From positions 12,602,401 to 12,666,400 of the forward strand of contig OY755175.1 of the NCBI GenBank assembly GCA_963576735.1: DNA of 64,000 bases, written 5' to 3'. The translations under genes and the position numbers were made by a program. Shown here piece by piece: positions 10,563 through 21,839 of this stretch. This DNA is from Bedellia somnulentella. Its lineage: Eukaryota; Arthropoda; Insecta; Lepidoptera; Bedelliidae. Numbering within the stretch: the stretch's first letter is position 1; every line of letters starts with the position of its first letter. The notes below the pieces were generated by a model, which had not been told where the DNA came from, ran no database searches, and saw nothing but the letters and a program-made list of their open reading frames with translations.

Positions 10563-11633
10563 ATAGACAGGAAGGAATTAAATTAAAAAATACACAATAA
10601 AAAAAAACCATGACCACATGGGAAAATATCAGAATTTATTACAAAATTATAAAAAAAATGTACGTGAGAAAATTCACGAAAACATTTCAGAAACTCTGAA
10701 AATAATTCCCCAACACCGATGTAAAATTATCCTAATGTAGGCAGTTGCCAAATTTAGATTCCCTCGTAAAAGCCAGCATATTTTTTCGATTTATTGTAAT
10801 TACCTGCTTTAAGTTGTCATCCACATCTGAGGTAATCTCGTTTTATGTTCTTTATTACGTGATTAACCGTATTTCAGTTATTTGATACCTTTCGTTTCTT
10901 GCCATGAAGCGATGAAATACCGCGCCTTGGTTATTCTGAAGTATACTTGATGGCATATTTCAAATCTATGATATTTGACAAACCGTTCTCAAATCAAATT
11001 AACGTCTCCAAGGGGTTAGAGTTTTTAGTTACTAGTAAATAAACTATACATTTTTTAGGTTTATAATCAATGAAGAAATCCCGAAACTTGCATAAAATTA
11101 TACTGTATTATGTCCTACATACTACCTATATACTTTTATCGCTAATTACATTTCTATTAATACACTTTGCGAATTTGCTCAGATTCTATTGGCTCTGGGA
11201 TTAAATAAAATATATTTGTACAAACCCTAACCTAACCCATTTCATCACAAATGCTTAAGTAAAGAATCTATGTTTTCACCAGTTATTAAATAGGAAACAA
11301 ATACGATAATTAATATTAAATTATTTATAAAAAATATAAACGAATAGGTTATATGATGATATGAGTGATATTATATATTTTTAAGTTCAATAATTTAGTA
11401 TAAACATTTTCTTATAAAGAATGATAATGATATAAAATGGTACGAAAAAAATGGGACTTCAATAGGACCACAATAGGTTTTGAAAAATTATGTAGGTGCA
11501 CCCCTTTAAGGACACTTAATTAAAAATCATGATATCACATGTGTACGTGTACACACGAAGTTCCCTTGTAGTGAATTATTAAAGAAATACCTATAAAATA
11601 TTAAGTGTAATCCTTCCTTTTAATATTTTTTTT
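10563..11633. other. AT-rich non-coding stretch
   Basis: More than 1 kb without a recognisable repeat or exon on either strand. Confidence 0.4.
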
Positions 11634-11846
11634 TGCTGTGTAGTGTCGGCTTAGAATAGCACTACCCCATTTCTTCCGGTGGGTAAGAGTTGACTTACGG
11701 TATTGGGGCTATTAAGGGATTTTCGGGCGATGCGGTTGGAGACACATCAACAACAACCTTTATATTACCATCTTTTGAGGAATTTCTAAGTTCTTAGCTT
11801 TGGCTACCCCTTTTAGGGATTTATAGCCGAGAGTATATCTCTATGT
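11634..11846 (+). mobile_element. SINE-B copy
   Basis: Head, middle and 3' end present (gtgtagtgtcggcttagaat to tttatagccgagagtatat), with internal deletions including most of the ccccactcaacttcc segment. Confidence 0.8.
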
Positions 11847-12211
11847 ATGTATAATCCTTCCAAAAATATCCATATCAGTCACATGATAAATAGCCATTTT
11901 CCGTTCGTATACGAAAATACATTTCCTTGACTATATAAATAGAGTAGGAGTCACACTTGGAAAAGTAAAGAAAGGATTTTTTTATTTATTTGAGCTGCGA
12001 CATGAAGTTTAGTGCGGTCTGGCGGCGGCGACGGCGGCGGGTCGCGACTGACTAAATTACTATTGTGTTGTCATTGTGGCTGCTGCGGTAAACTTTTCTG
12101 TCGAATATTCGCTCTAGGAGCAAAAATTCGGACAATGGAGAGCTTAATGACAAAAGGGACGTAATCGTATTTGGAAAAAATATGGTGATTTATTTTTAGA
12201 TAAATTTTAAA
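11847..12211. other. Non-coding stretch with a CGG-rich patch
   Basis: A short CGG-rich tract at 12018-12050 (ggcggcggcgacggcggcgg) lies just upstream of the LINE fragment at 12212. It could be promoter or 5'-UTR-like sequence, but no frame supports that. Confidence 0.3.
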
Positions 12212-12697
12212 CAGCTGATGGAAAAAAGGTGGGAATACGCTCAGAGCATCCACATACTATTTGTAGATTTTGCCAAATCTTACGACAGCATTGACCGAAG
12301 TGCGCTATTCACAATATTGAGGAACTTCAACATTCTCAAAAAGTTAGTGGACATGATTCAGGTAGCCACAATGGATAGCAGGATGCAAGTTCGAGTAGAA
12401 GGGGACTTGACGGATGAATTTCCCGAGACAAGTTGTCTCAAACAAGGTGACGCATTGTCGCCAATACTCTTCAATTTAGTGCTGGAATACGCTCTTAGAA
12501 AAGTGATGTCACTAGATGTTGGATTGCAACTAAATGGCAGACACAAAATAATAGGCTACGCTGATGACCCAGCATTACTTGGAGAAAACCGTAAGGAAAT
12601 ACAAGAATCCACCAGGGTCCTGGAAACGGAAGCGCTGCAGGCCGGTCTAAAGATCAACCACGGAAAAACTGAATATCTTCACATGAGACGTTTTTAA
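12212..12697 (+). pseudogene. LINE reverse transcriptase fragment with YADD box (outer element, 5' piece)
   Basis: The frame begins inside the reverse transcriptase and shows motif A as ILFVDFAKSYDSIDRSAL (first aspartate present), motif B as LKQGDALSPILFNLVLEYAL, and the catalytic YADD in GYADDPALLGE. AGLKINHGKTEYLHM follows (motif D/E region). The polymerase core motifs are thus intact, but the endonuclease, fingers and any ORF1 are missing (5' truncation, normal for LINEs). The frame stops at 12697 where a second LINE has inserted. The C terminus of the same element resumes at 13855-14325. Clade uncertain. Confidence 0.85.
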
Positions 12698-12749
12698 ATT
12701 CCTTGCCCAACTGTTCAAGGATTTAATGTTGGAGATCATAAAATAATTT

Positions 12750-13854
12750 ATACCTAGCACACAACAAATGTAAACAAATAACATTCACCAAAAACCGTTA
12801 CAAAATTTTGCACGCCTACCATATTGATAACTGTCCCTTAGAGAGGGTATCACAAATTCGGGACTTAAGAATTATTTTCGACGAAAGCTTGAGTTTTGAT
12901 GCCCATGTAGAGGCTATCTGTACAAAGGCCTATCAAATGCTAGGATTTATTTTGCGTGCTGGAAGACATTTCAAAAGAAAATCATCTATGGTTTGCTTAT
13001 ATAAATCTTTGGTGATATCCCAGTTGGAATATGCCAGCGTGATTTGGAATCCTTACTATTCAAAGTACTCCAATAAGATAGAATCCATACAGAAAAAAGC
13101 CCTTAAAGCCATACACTACAAATTTCATCATTCCCGAATGTCTTACACTAGCCTACTTAAAAAAACTTAACCTACAATCACTGATAGACAGAGGACAACT
13201 TATTGACCAAATGACGCTCCATAACATATGTTTTAACCATTACGATTGCATTTCCCTGTCCAACGAAATAGGCTACCGCGTCCCGCGTCGGCCCGACAGC
13301 CGGCTGCCCGGACAGCCGTATTCGCGGTGGAGCCCGTTCGCACGGTAGCTGACGAGCGCGCTCCTCTTCGTAGGATTTGTGAATCACACATTAAAAACTA
13401 CAGCTCTATAGACATATTTAATTCGTCTAAACTCCAGCTCAAGCGAAGCATACTGAGAAATGATACCATTAAATGATCAATTCTAGTATATGACACACAC
13501 ACACACACACACACACATACATTCACTTACACACACCCACACACACACGCACACACACAGACACACACACACACACACGCATAAACATGTACAAACACTA
13601 CCCCATTTAATAGATGTATTAGTAATAAGCTTTAAACTGTTTAAATGCTGATTATACATTTTGTACAAAGTGCAGTTTAATATAAGTTTTTAAAATATGT
13701 TTATAATGATAAGATAAATAGAATAATAATAGAAATGTAAATATTCTGTGATGAACAGTCTGGATACAGACTAATTTCACCATGTAATTTAATTAGAAAT
13801 AATGTATTTAGTCTGTGTCTGTTGTTTGTCCAAAATAAATAAATAAATAAATAC
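12750..13854 (+). mobile_element. Second LINE 3' end inserted in the first
   Basis: A 5'-truncated LINE that begins near 12750 and ends in an (aaat)n tail at 13837-13854. Its coding part (clearest at 12808-13170) reads IDNCPLERVSQIRDL, HVEAICTKAYQMLGFILRA, KSLVISQLEYASVIWNPYY, typical of the thumb/connection region after the reverse transcriptase in Jockey-group LINEs. Frames are broken after 13170. It splits the outer LINE (12212-12697 and 13855-14325) and is therefore younger. Confidence 0.8.
13492..13580. repeat. (AC)n microsatellite
   Basis: Imperfect CA repeat with T, C and G interruptions, inside the 3' part of the inner LINE. Confidence 0.9.
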
Positions 13855-14325
13855 TCACTACAATGGAGTGGCAAAATTCAAGTACCTAGGAAGTAACATC
13901 ACAGACACCAATACTCTTGACGAAGAGATCAACTCGCATTCAAAACGTCCTGCGTTGTAACGCTGCTCTGCATAAGGTGTTAGTGTCCAAACTTCTCAGC
14001 AGAAACACCAAAATACGTATCTATAAGACTGCTGAAAAACGCTGAAGTCGAAGAACTGTTAGCTGACGCGAACGTCCTTGGAGAAACCAAAGCTCACAGA
14101 CTTCGCTGGCTTGGTCACCTAGAAAGGATGGGTGAAGATCGAGGAGTCAAAAAAGCGTACATAGGTCGACCGACTGGACGAAGACCGGTCGGGCGCCCAT
14201 GCTACAGCTGGTGTAATGTGGTAGAAGTGGATCTTCGTGAGTTTAAGGCAAGCGATTGGCGAGAGACCACACAAGACCGAGACAAGTGGCGAAATTTCGT
14301 ATCGGAGGCCAAGTCAAGAGCTTGA
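13855..14325 (+). pseudogene. Outer LINE, C-terminal piece
   Basis: Resumes the element broken at 12697. NGVAKFKYLGSNITDTN is the block that normally follows the YADD region, then LVSKLLSRNTKIRIYKT in other frames, and finally an open frame to 14325 with HRLRWLGHLERM, GRPTGRRPVGRP and SDWRETTQDRDKWRNFV, a common LINE C terminus. Several frameshifts lie between 13960 and 14060, so it is non-functional. Confidence 0.75.
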
Positions 14326-14726
14326 ATTTTCTATCAAATTGTAATCTTTTGTCATAACAAATACCTACCTGCCTATACTTATGGCTATAAAGAGCCCCTA
14401 AATTTTACACAATCATCACCAAAAAAGTTGTTGGTAATTGTTCTATGGCCATACCAATTACATAACCCTCACTTGGGCGCCTGAAACTATCCTCATATAA
14501 GTCCAGGCCTAAAATGCTACTCATCTATGTCACTCAAATAAAGAGCTTGGTGACAATATATGATTAGGTTTGCCATGTACAATATATTTAGTGGAAAATC
14601 AAAGCACAGAATAAATAATACTGATTGGTCATTGATTATTATATTGTTTACTGACAATTAAGTAATATTTAATGTCATGGCAGCGTTAATTTGGGCTGAA
14701 TGACGCTGTTATTTGACTCAAGACTG
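14326..14726. other. Non-coding stretch
   Basis: Probably includes the 3' UTR of the outer LINE at its left end. Nothing else recognised. Confidence 0.4.
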
Positions 14727-15033
14727 AAACGTTCACGCCGAATATCTCTGAAGGGATTGGCAGAGGTACTAATACTTCTGAACATTACGTGACATTGTCA
14801 CCTGGTGTTCAGAGTACCTACATTTTGCTTGGAAAGTGTACTCACGTGATATGGGGCAGGATGGGGGCCGGAATATCGCCGTTTTGTACGAATACACACA
14901 TGGCTAAGAGCCCAGTTTTCCTTCATCCTTAACAACCATGATAAATAAACACTAGTCAACAGGCCAAACCTGGGATTAGAAAACTATCCGTCTGCACCAT
15001 AAGCGGTGTTCTACCCACTGAGTTATCACGTCG
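14727..15033 (-). mobile_element. SINE-A copy, minus strand, nearly full length
   Basis: Reads cgttcacgccgaatatctc at its 3' end and, at its 5' end, the reversed tRNA-like head (gtgttctacccactgagtta). Moderately diverged, with a diverged segment around 14860-14910. Confidence 0.75.
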
Positions 15034-15130
15034 TCTTTGAATTGATGTTATTTGAATGGACTCTAATCAACTCAATTATTTATTGAACCAGTATCACGTT
15101 TCTATTTCCATCAAAACTCAAGTTTATTTA

Positions 15131-15900
15131 TTAATCTATTCATTGTGTTGAAGAAAACTTCAAGAACAAAACCACAAGACTGTAATATTTCATCATTATT
15201 TTCGTACGAGCTTTCTATTTTTTTTCTTTTTTATGTAATAAAATTTAGGTCAAAAAAGTTATCTATCTATTCATTGCGTTGAATCCAGTATGTACTACAA
15301 AGACATGTGCTGTGCATTAGTAAAACTAGTTCATTGAAAATGATTCAAACTGAAACACTTCAATATGAAGTAGGTTGCCAAGAGTCATAAACGCAAACGT
15401 TTAAAGATCTCAAATGGAGCCAAGATTCTAACTTTTGGTGCATAAGTATGGTGTAGCCGTTTTATCTCTTTGGATACTTGTTATGTGGGAGAGCTATGTA
15501 AAACCAAATTGAGTCTCTTGTAATACGACATAAACATACTCATGCCATCAGTAGTCACTGGAATAGGCAGTAGATAGTCTCCGCTTTGTACTATCCTGGC
15601 AAACTTCTCAAGCTTCATTAACGTCCATCGTCCATCCAGACAGACAGTCTAAAATGTTTATAAAGTTGTTAAGGTCGAATGTACTCCGTGCAGAACATAA
15701 TAAAGAATCTTTTAACAAAAATATAAGTAAATTTTATACTTTTTCCGTAGGCCAATACTGTCGTTTCAAAGAAAACTTTAATGCAAATACAATTAAATCA
15801 AAAAAAGTAAAGTAATAACGTTAAACCCAACGTAACCTATAAATCCGAAATAAGGGTAGCTGAATCTGCCGAAAAGTATTAGAGTAAAGCAAAAGCTAAA
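15131..15900. repeat. Duplicated block, copy 2
   Basis: Matches 241-965 in the same orientation. It carries an extra partial internal repeat (ctattcattgcgttga at about 15268) that copy 1 lacks. Similarity ends at 15900, directly before the minisatellite, whereas copy 1 continues into a coding remnant. Confidence 0.75.
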
Positions 15901-15954
15901 GTACACCCCAAAAACTAAAAAATCCAAATCGGCTGTCCAAAAAAGAAAAGCAGT

Positions 15955-17705
15955 ATGGCCATGGTTGCATTGCTCGAATGTATACCCGGCTTAACGCGTG
16001 ATCCAGACGCAGTTCATGAGCGCGAGGCGTTTAAGTCATGAGAACATCTGACAATGTATGTTACCTTGCATGATACATTGCAGCAATGAAGACGTCAAAT
16101 CCTTGCATTGCATGTAGCACCGCAGTTTGCATTGCATGTTGCATTGTGTGATACATTGCATGTTGCATAACATGTTGCATTGCTCCAATGTATACCCGGC
16201 TTAACGCGCGATCCAGACGCAGTTCATGAGCGCGAGGCGTTTAAGTCATGAGAACATCTGACAATGTATGTTACCTTGCATGATACATTGCAGCAATGTG
16301 GACGTCAAATCCTTGCATTGCATGTTGCATTGCATGTTGCATTGCAAGTTGCATTGCATGTTGCATTGCAAGTTGCATTGCATGTTACATTGCATGTTGC
16401 ATTGCATGTTGCATTGCATGTTGCATTGCATGTTACATTGCAAGTTGCATTACATGTTGCATTGCTCGAATGTATACCCGGCTTAACGCGTGATCCAGAC
16501 GCAGTTCATGAGCGCGAGGCGTTTAAGTCATGACAACATCTGACAATGTATGTTACCTTGCATGATACATTGCAGCAATGTGGACGTCAAATCCTTGCAT
16601 CGCATGTTGCATTGCATGTTGCATTGCATGTTGCATTGCATGTTGCATTGCATGTTGCATTGCATGTTGCATTGCATGTTGTATTGCATGTTGCATTGCA
16701 TGTTGCATTGCATGTTACATTGCAAGTTGCATTACATGTTGCATTGCTCGAATGTATACCCGGCTTAACGCGTGATCCAGACGCAGTTCATGAGCGCGAG
16801 GCGTTTAAGTCATGAGAACATCTGACAATGTATGTTACCTTGCATGATACATTGCAGCAATGTGGACGTCAAATCCTTGCATTGCATGATACATTGCATG
16901 TTGCATTACATGTTGCATTGCTCCAATGTATACCCGGCTTAACGCGCGATCCAGACGCAGTTCATAAGCGCGAGGCGTCTTAGTCATGAGAACATCTGAC
17001 AATGTATGTTACCTTGCATGATAGATTGTAGAAATTAAGACGTCAAATCCTTGCATTGCATGTAGCATTGCAGGTTGCAATGCATGTTGCATTGCATGTT
17101 GCATTGCATGTGGCATTGCATGTTGCATTGCAAGTTGCATTGCATGTTGCATTGCACCAATGTATACCCGGCTTTACAAACATTAGCCCTCATCACACGT
17201 GATCTTTTCTTTGACCGCATTGCTCTGACGATTATCACTTGCATGATACATTGCAGCTATGTAGACGTCAAATTCTTGCAATGCATGTTGCATTGCATGT
17301 TGCATTGCGTGTTGCATTGCATGTTGCATTGCATGTTGCACTGCACCAATGTATATCCGGCTTTACAAACATTAGCCCTCGTCACACGTGACCTTTTCTT
17401 TCACCGCATTGCTCTGACGATTATCACTTGCATGATACATTGCAGCTATGTAGACGTCAAATTCTTGCAATGCATGTTGCATTGCATGTTGCATTGCGTG
17501 TTGCATTGCATGTTGCATTGCATGTTGCACTGCACCAATGTATACCCGGCTTTACAAACATTAGCCCTCGTCACACGTGATCTTTTCTTTGACCGCATTG
17601 CTCTGACGATTATCACTTGCATGATACATTGCAGGTATGTAGACGTCAAATTCTTGCAATGCATGTTGCATTGCATGTTGCGTTGCAGGTTGCATTGCAT
17701 GTTGA
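15955..17705. repeat. Higher-order minisatellite built on ttgcattgcatg
   Basis: Eight blocks share the landmark tgtata(c/t)ccggctt, at 15979, 16189, 16471, 16753, 16927, 17161, 17350 and 17539, giving spacings of 210, 282, 282, 174, 234, 189 and 189. Each block has a conserved segment with catgatacattgcag and gacgtcaaat(c/t)cttgca, plus a variable run of the 12-base unit (up to about ten units at 16600-16730). Two block types exist: ggcttaacgcg(t/c)gatccag (first five) and ggctttacaaacattagccc (last three). Long frames across it on both strands are by-products of a repeat unit without stops. Confidence 0.9.
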
Positions 17706-17920
17706 TATATTTTCGTGTTCGGCAACGGAATATAAACATGTATGTCTTAAAGTTTTATGTTATAAATAGATTTAAGTTTTAGTTGTTATCAGTAGATTAT
17801 AGTATAATTTTTGTTATTTAGTTATTATTTCGTGTGTGTATTAATGTGAAACATAATCGAATTAGGTATATACCTGTAATGTTTATGTTTTTGTAAATAA
17901 ATAAATAAATAAATAAATAA
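17706..17920 (+). mobile_element. LINE 3' tail inserted in the minisatellite
   Basis: AT-rich tail ending in (aaat)n at 17897-17920. Array-like sequence (gttgcattacacgttac) resumes right after it, and atgttg is seen on both sides, compatible with a short target duplication. Confidence 0.6.
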
Positions 17921-18150
17921 ATGTTGCATTACACGTTACATTTACATTACATTTTATTTTATTTTTTTTCGTCCGTTACGATTTAAATAAGAAGGTGGCG
18001 CTCTGCGATATTTAATCAAAAAAGTGGTTAAAAGACGTTTCGGGAGTGTTAAACCTAATTAATCCTATTGTTATTATCAGAGTTTGTCGTGGAAATGAAG
18101 AACACGTAAAATTCGCGTTATTAGGGGAATTAAAATAACGGTCATTAGAG

Positions 18151-18294
18151 ATGAACTGTGTTGTGTGTGATCGGTCGGTGGATTCGATGGAGCAGGTGCG
18201 ATGCATATCATGCAAAAGGAAGGATGGCTGTCTGAACATCACCTCAGCCCAGTATCGGGAGCACCAGGAAGAAATGCGCAATGCAAGAATTTGA
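18151..18294 (+). pseudogene. LINE ORF1 N terminus with PHD-like cysteines, truncated
   Basis: ATG at 18151 in good context (attagagATG) opens a 47-codon frame: MNCVVCDRSVDSMEQVRC, ISCKRK, then CLNITSAQYREHQEE. The spacing Cys-x2-Cys-x11-Cys-x2-Cys and the following YREHQ block are those of the PHD-type finger that starts ORF1 in some insect LINEs. After RNARI the frame ends. The bases there (gcaagaatttgacgtct) match the minisatellite in reverse, so the ORF was cut by a junction with array sequence. The upstream 17960-18150 may be its 5' UTR. Confidence 0.55.
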
Positions 18295-18299
18295 CGTCT

Positions 18300-18904
18300 T
18301 ACAATTATCGAATCGAATAGGAAAAGTAAACTTATAAAAAAATAATATAGACGCCACTTTCGCTTACTTATCTCATTGTATTAATCAGCAGATCGAATAC
18401 AGGTAACTTATATATGTGCAAGGAATCCGTACCATATATTACACCATTCATGTCCAGTGGGGTAAGTAGAAACTATAGTTTGCCACTTCGTATGACCTCA
18501 GCAAATCTTTTGAGCTACGCTTATGCATATATATCCATCGCCAATGGATAGTGATTAAAATAAAAAGATAATCACTAAAAAAAATTTGAATCGGAAGTTC
18601 TATGTTATGTGTTCTGTCACGAAACAAAGGTTGTTTGAAACATTACAACTAAGTGGTTACAAACCATGATATGGCAAAGTTCAACGTAAATAATACTAGA
18701 AAAGGCGTTGCATTATTGCGATATTATCAGATAAATCAAGAGGAATATGTTACACTTAGAGAAGTTTTGAGCAAAACCCACAAATTTTAGTGCATACACA
18801 AATTAAATCAGTCAAGTAGTCAAAACCTCTGAAAAAAGCAATGAAAACTTAGTATTGAAAAGTGAAATAAGTTAGGAGTCATTCATAAATAAACCAATGA
18901 TTAT
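18300..18904. other. Non-coding stretch with a repeat C remnant
   Basis: Around 18455-18560, gtccagtggggtaagtagaa and cctcagcaaatcttttgag resemble repeat C with heavy divergence. Otherwise unremarkable. Confidence 0.35.
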
Positions 18905-19072
18905 GGTGCCTTTCACGTGAAGCATTGGGCTATAGGGTCTCCACCCATCATAAACGATCCTATATATCATACAAACTTAACGCCACTCAAATAAATAAAT
19001 AAATTTTCAAAAACTTATTTTTTTATTCCGAAGCTCAAGCTATTTTTGGTTTTTATAGTCATAGTATCATAT
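18905..19072 (+). mobile_element. SINE-B remnant, degenerate
   Basis: Pieces in the right order: ggtctccacccatcataaac, ccgaagctcaagctat, ggtttttatagtcatag. Confidence 0.4.
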
Positions 19073-19499
19073 CACTCCAATGTGAACAATGGGCGTCAGT
19101 ACATTTTCTTATTTAAGTATGAATCATATTATAGTCAGTATAGTTAGTAAATAAAATAGAAATAATGGCAAAATTGTGCTGTGTTAAGTCCGAAAACAAT
19201 CTATTGCAACAGGCTCAGTGAAATGTATGATTGACGGCTTGTTTAGCGTCAATAAATTCAAATTAACTTAATCCAGGCAAAGCAATGAATATGCAAACAC
19301 GCAGTGAGCGGGAAACGCTAGAATAGATCGGCATTTAAACTTGGGTTTAACTATGACTAAGTTATTGCACATATCGTTTTTCATGAATAATTCCTGTTTT
19401 TTAGGTTTTCGTAGCAAAATAGCATAAAAATAAATCCGTAGGTGCTTGTCATGTCTGTCTTGTTGTTGGTGTTTTGTTTTACAGCAATATATTTCCGAA
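19073..19499. other. AT-rich non-coding stretch
   Basis: No feature supported on either strand. Confidence 0.35.
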
Positions 19500-20046
19500 A
19501 CTAATAAGACATAATAAATAAAGGAAAGAAAAGTTTCGACACAGGCGGGAATCGAACCCGCAACCTCGGGTTTATACCCCCGTCGCTCTGCCAGTGCGAA
19601 ATTCTTCTGTTCTTTTTTTTTACACTTTTAAGTAGTCTTTGCGTTGCCTACCTCCAAATTATTTACAAATTCGTAAGGCCACTGTCTACCTTTTCTGATA
19701 GAATGCAAATGTTGGGAACGCCTAACTTTCACAAAATTTGAATGTTTTTGTTCATGAAAACCTCATGTTGGGATTATTACTAATAATTAAAGGATAAATA
19801 AAGGAAACAAAATTCGGAGGTACGGAACGCAAACACTACTTAAAAGTGTAAAAGAAACAAAGGACAGAATAATTTCGCACTGGCAGCCATTGACACGGTA
19901 GGTCATTTGACAGAGCGACACGGGGGCGCGTACCCGAGGTCGAGGGTTCGATTCCCGCCTGTGTCGAAACTTTTCTTTTCTTTATTTATCCTTTATTTAT
20001 TAGTAATAATCGCCACGTGAGGTTTTCATGAACAAACACATTCAAA
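19500..20046. mobile_element. Repeat D, inverted pair with two tRNA-like cores
   Basis: A minus-strand core (19532-19600, truncated) is followed by a complete unit at 19737-20046. That unit starts tttgaatgtttttgttcatg and ends with its reverse complement, so arms of about 70 bp flank a plus-strand core at about 19888-19966 (gacacggtaggtcatttgac, then ggttcgattcccgcc). The core keeps A-box-like and B-box sequences of tRNA origin. Confidence 0.7.
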
Positions 20047-20239
20047 TCTAATAAGACATATTTAAGAATTGATAGGTAGTTGTAAACCGAAACCGCTTCA
20101 AAGTTTCACGACAAAATATTTGGTGGGCTCTTCATACATGAAACGAAAAAAGTTACGTTAGACCCGTAAATGTCGGATGGAGTGTCTATAGATAGGTCTT
20201 TAAAAAATATTGAGGTTTGTCAAACAATATTTTCCGAAA

Positions 20240-20600
20240 CATAACATAAACGTTCACGCCGTTTATTCCCGAAGGGGTTGGCAGAGGTACAATACTACTG
20301 AACTCACATGGCAAGCGCCATCTAGTGTCCAGAGAAGGTACCCACGTTTTGCTTAGACAGTGTACTCACGTGATAGGGGGCAGGCCTATCGCCGTTTTGT
20401 ACGAATACACTGTCACATGACTAAGTACAACTCAGCCATGTGGGTTTCCTCACGATGTTTTCCCTAACCGTTAACAACCATGATAAATTAACCACACAAA
20501 TGTCTTTAGAAAAGACAATTTGGTGTAGGCCCGACCCAGGATTGGAACTCACGCCCTTCTGTTTTAGGGCGGATGTTCTACCCACTGGACTATCATGTCG
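20240..20600 (-). mobile_element. SINE-A copy, minus strand, near full length
   Basis: From the (atgtt)n tail side (aacataaacgttcacgcc) through cgtgatagggggcaggcc to the reversed head (ctacccactggactatcatg). Contains catggcaagcgccatctagt, shared with the copy at 49756, instead of the ccaggtgacaaagtcac variant. Confidence 0.85.
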
Positions 20601-20705
20601 TTTTTCGAAAATTTATAGAATATTACCTACCAAACATAAAAAAATATTCTTGCCCTCAAACTTTTGACATAAGAAAGGGAAAATCATAAGTGAAAGATCT
20701 CAATA

Positions 20706-20825
20706 TATTCGTACAAAATGGCGATAGGCATGCCCCCTATCACGAGGTTACCCTGTCTTAGCAAAACATGAGTATTCCCGGAGAAACTGTGACGTGACTT
20801 TCAAAAGTATTAGTACTCTTCGTTT
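20706..20825 (+). mobile_element. SINE-A internal fragment
   Basis: cgtacaaaatggcgatag to caaaagtattagtactct. Both ends lost. Confidence 0.6.
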
Positions 20826-21430
20826 ACCTATTCTTGCTACCTACTACGAAAACTTCCACAGGCGGGCCGATTTACACTAAACCGATTTTAATTAGATTTA
20901 TATTTCTTAAATTTAGGCGCGGTTCAAGTGTACATTAGCATTTGATAAGAAAATAGAATATATTATAGTAGAGAAAGAGGTTGTCGATTAAAATATAATC
21001 AGACAAATATTCGTCTCAAAAATCAAATAATTTAATAGTATTATTACAACAAACTAATATCTTTGAATTATTTAACAAACTAAAAGACATGATTATTATA
21101 CTTATGACAAAATATTCATCAATTCTAAGTTGACTAAAAGGATTTTTTATACACTGAGAACTCAAAAGCATACACAATAAAGTTTGTAAAAAATATTTGA
21201 TCAATTTATATCCCTAGCTGCGAGTCCGTTTAGCCAATGTTATTACGTTTTCATGACACCGACGTACAAAGGTTTAAGATAAAAGTGCATAAATCCACGT
21301 ATGCTCCGCCGCCATATCCGTATGAAAATCCCCGACACTGAATAATTTAGAGAGGTTCTGTTTGTAAACGTTCGTTTGTGGCTACCGGGTTACTTTCTGG
21401 ATATATGCGATGCTCCATACCGAAATTAAA
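20826..21430. other. Non-coding stretch upstream of a candidate first exon
   Basis: AT-rich to about 21200, then more balanced composition up to the ATG at 21431. That last 150 bp could be promoter or 5' UTR. No clear TATA box or initiator could be assigned. Confidence 0.3.
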
Positions 21431-21517
21431 ATGTTTTGTGTGTTCATTATTTTCATATTCGCGGCTTACCACACTTTTGGCAGTATACCCTCAAGTAACT
21501 TAGTGCTTGCTTTTCAG
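21431..21517 (+). CDS. Candidate first coding exon of a secreted protein
   Basis: ATG in a favourable context (attaaaATG) opens 29 codons beginning MFCVFIIFIFAAYHTFGS: a short N-region, a strongly hydrophobic core (residues 2-12) and a small polar region, as in a signal peptide. The frame ends exactly at CAG followed by gtaaaa, a standard donor site, leaving phase 0. Seen directly: the hydrophobic stretch and the donor. Inferred: that it is the 5' exon of a host gene for a secreted or membrane protein. Family unknown. The next exon is not identified; an acceptor-bounded frame at 22615 is one possibility. In AT-rich DNA such a combination can arise by chance. Confidence 0.35.
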
Positions 21518-21839
21518 GTAAAAGGGTTGCAAAGTAAAATTTTTGGTTAATCATATTGTATATGTATATGTGAACATATATGTATAGTATATATGAATGT
21601 GAATATATATGTAACTTATGCTATATTTACTTTTTATGTTCTATTGTATATTGCGATGGTAATTGTAATGTACTTTTGAAAACTGAATATTTTTTTTTTT
21701 TTTTTTTTTTTTTTTTATTCGTCTTCTATATCTGCTGTATATTTGTACACTGTAATTATTATATATTTTTTTTATTTAGTATATATCGTTGTTAAACATG
21801 CTTTTTAAAATTAAATATGTATAAACATTTTGTATGTAT
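21518..21839. other. AT-rich stretch with poly-T tract
   Basis: Includes a T run at about 21690-21716 and tandem tatatg motifs at 21555-21610. If the 21431 exon is real, this is intronic. Confidence 0.5.

Noticed and set aside
13246..13476. Plus-strand arginine/proline-rich protein
   Set aside because: A shadow frame over the broken end of the inner LINE.
15955..17705. CRISPR-like array
   Set aside because: The repeats are a simple 12-base unit with unequal blocks, no unique spacers, in a eukaryotic genome.
16246..17782. Long repetitive proteins rich in Met-Gln-Cys-Asn or Leu-His-Cys
   Set aside because: They are translations of a stop-free 12-base minisatellite, open on both strands.
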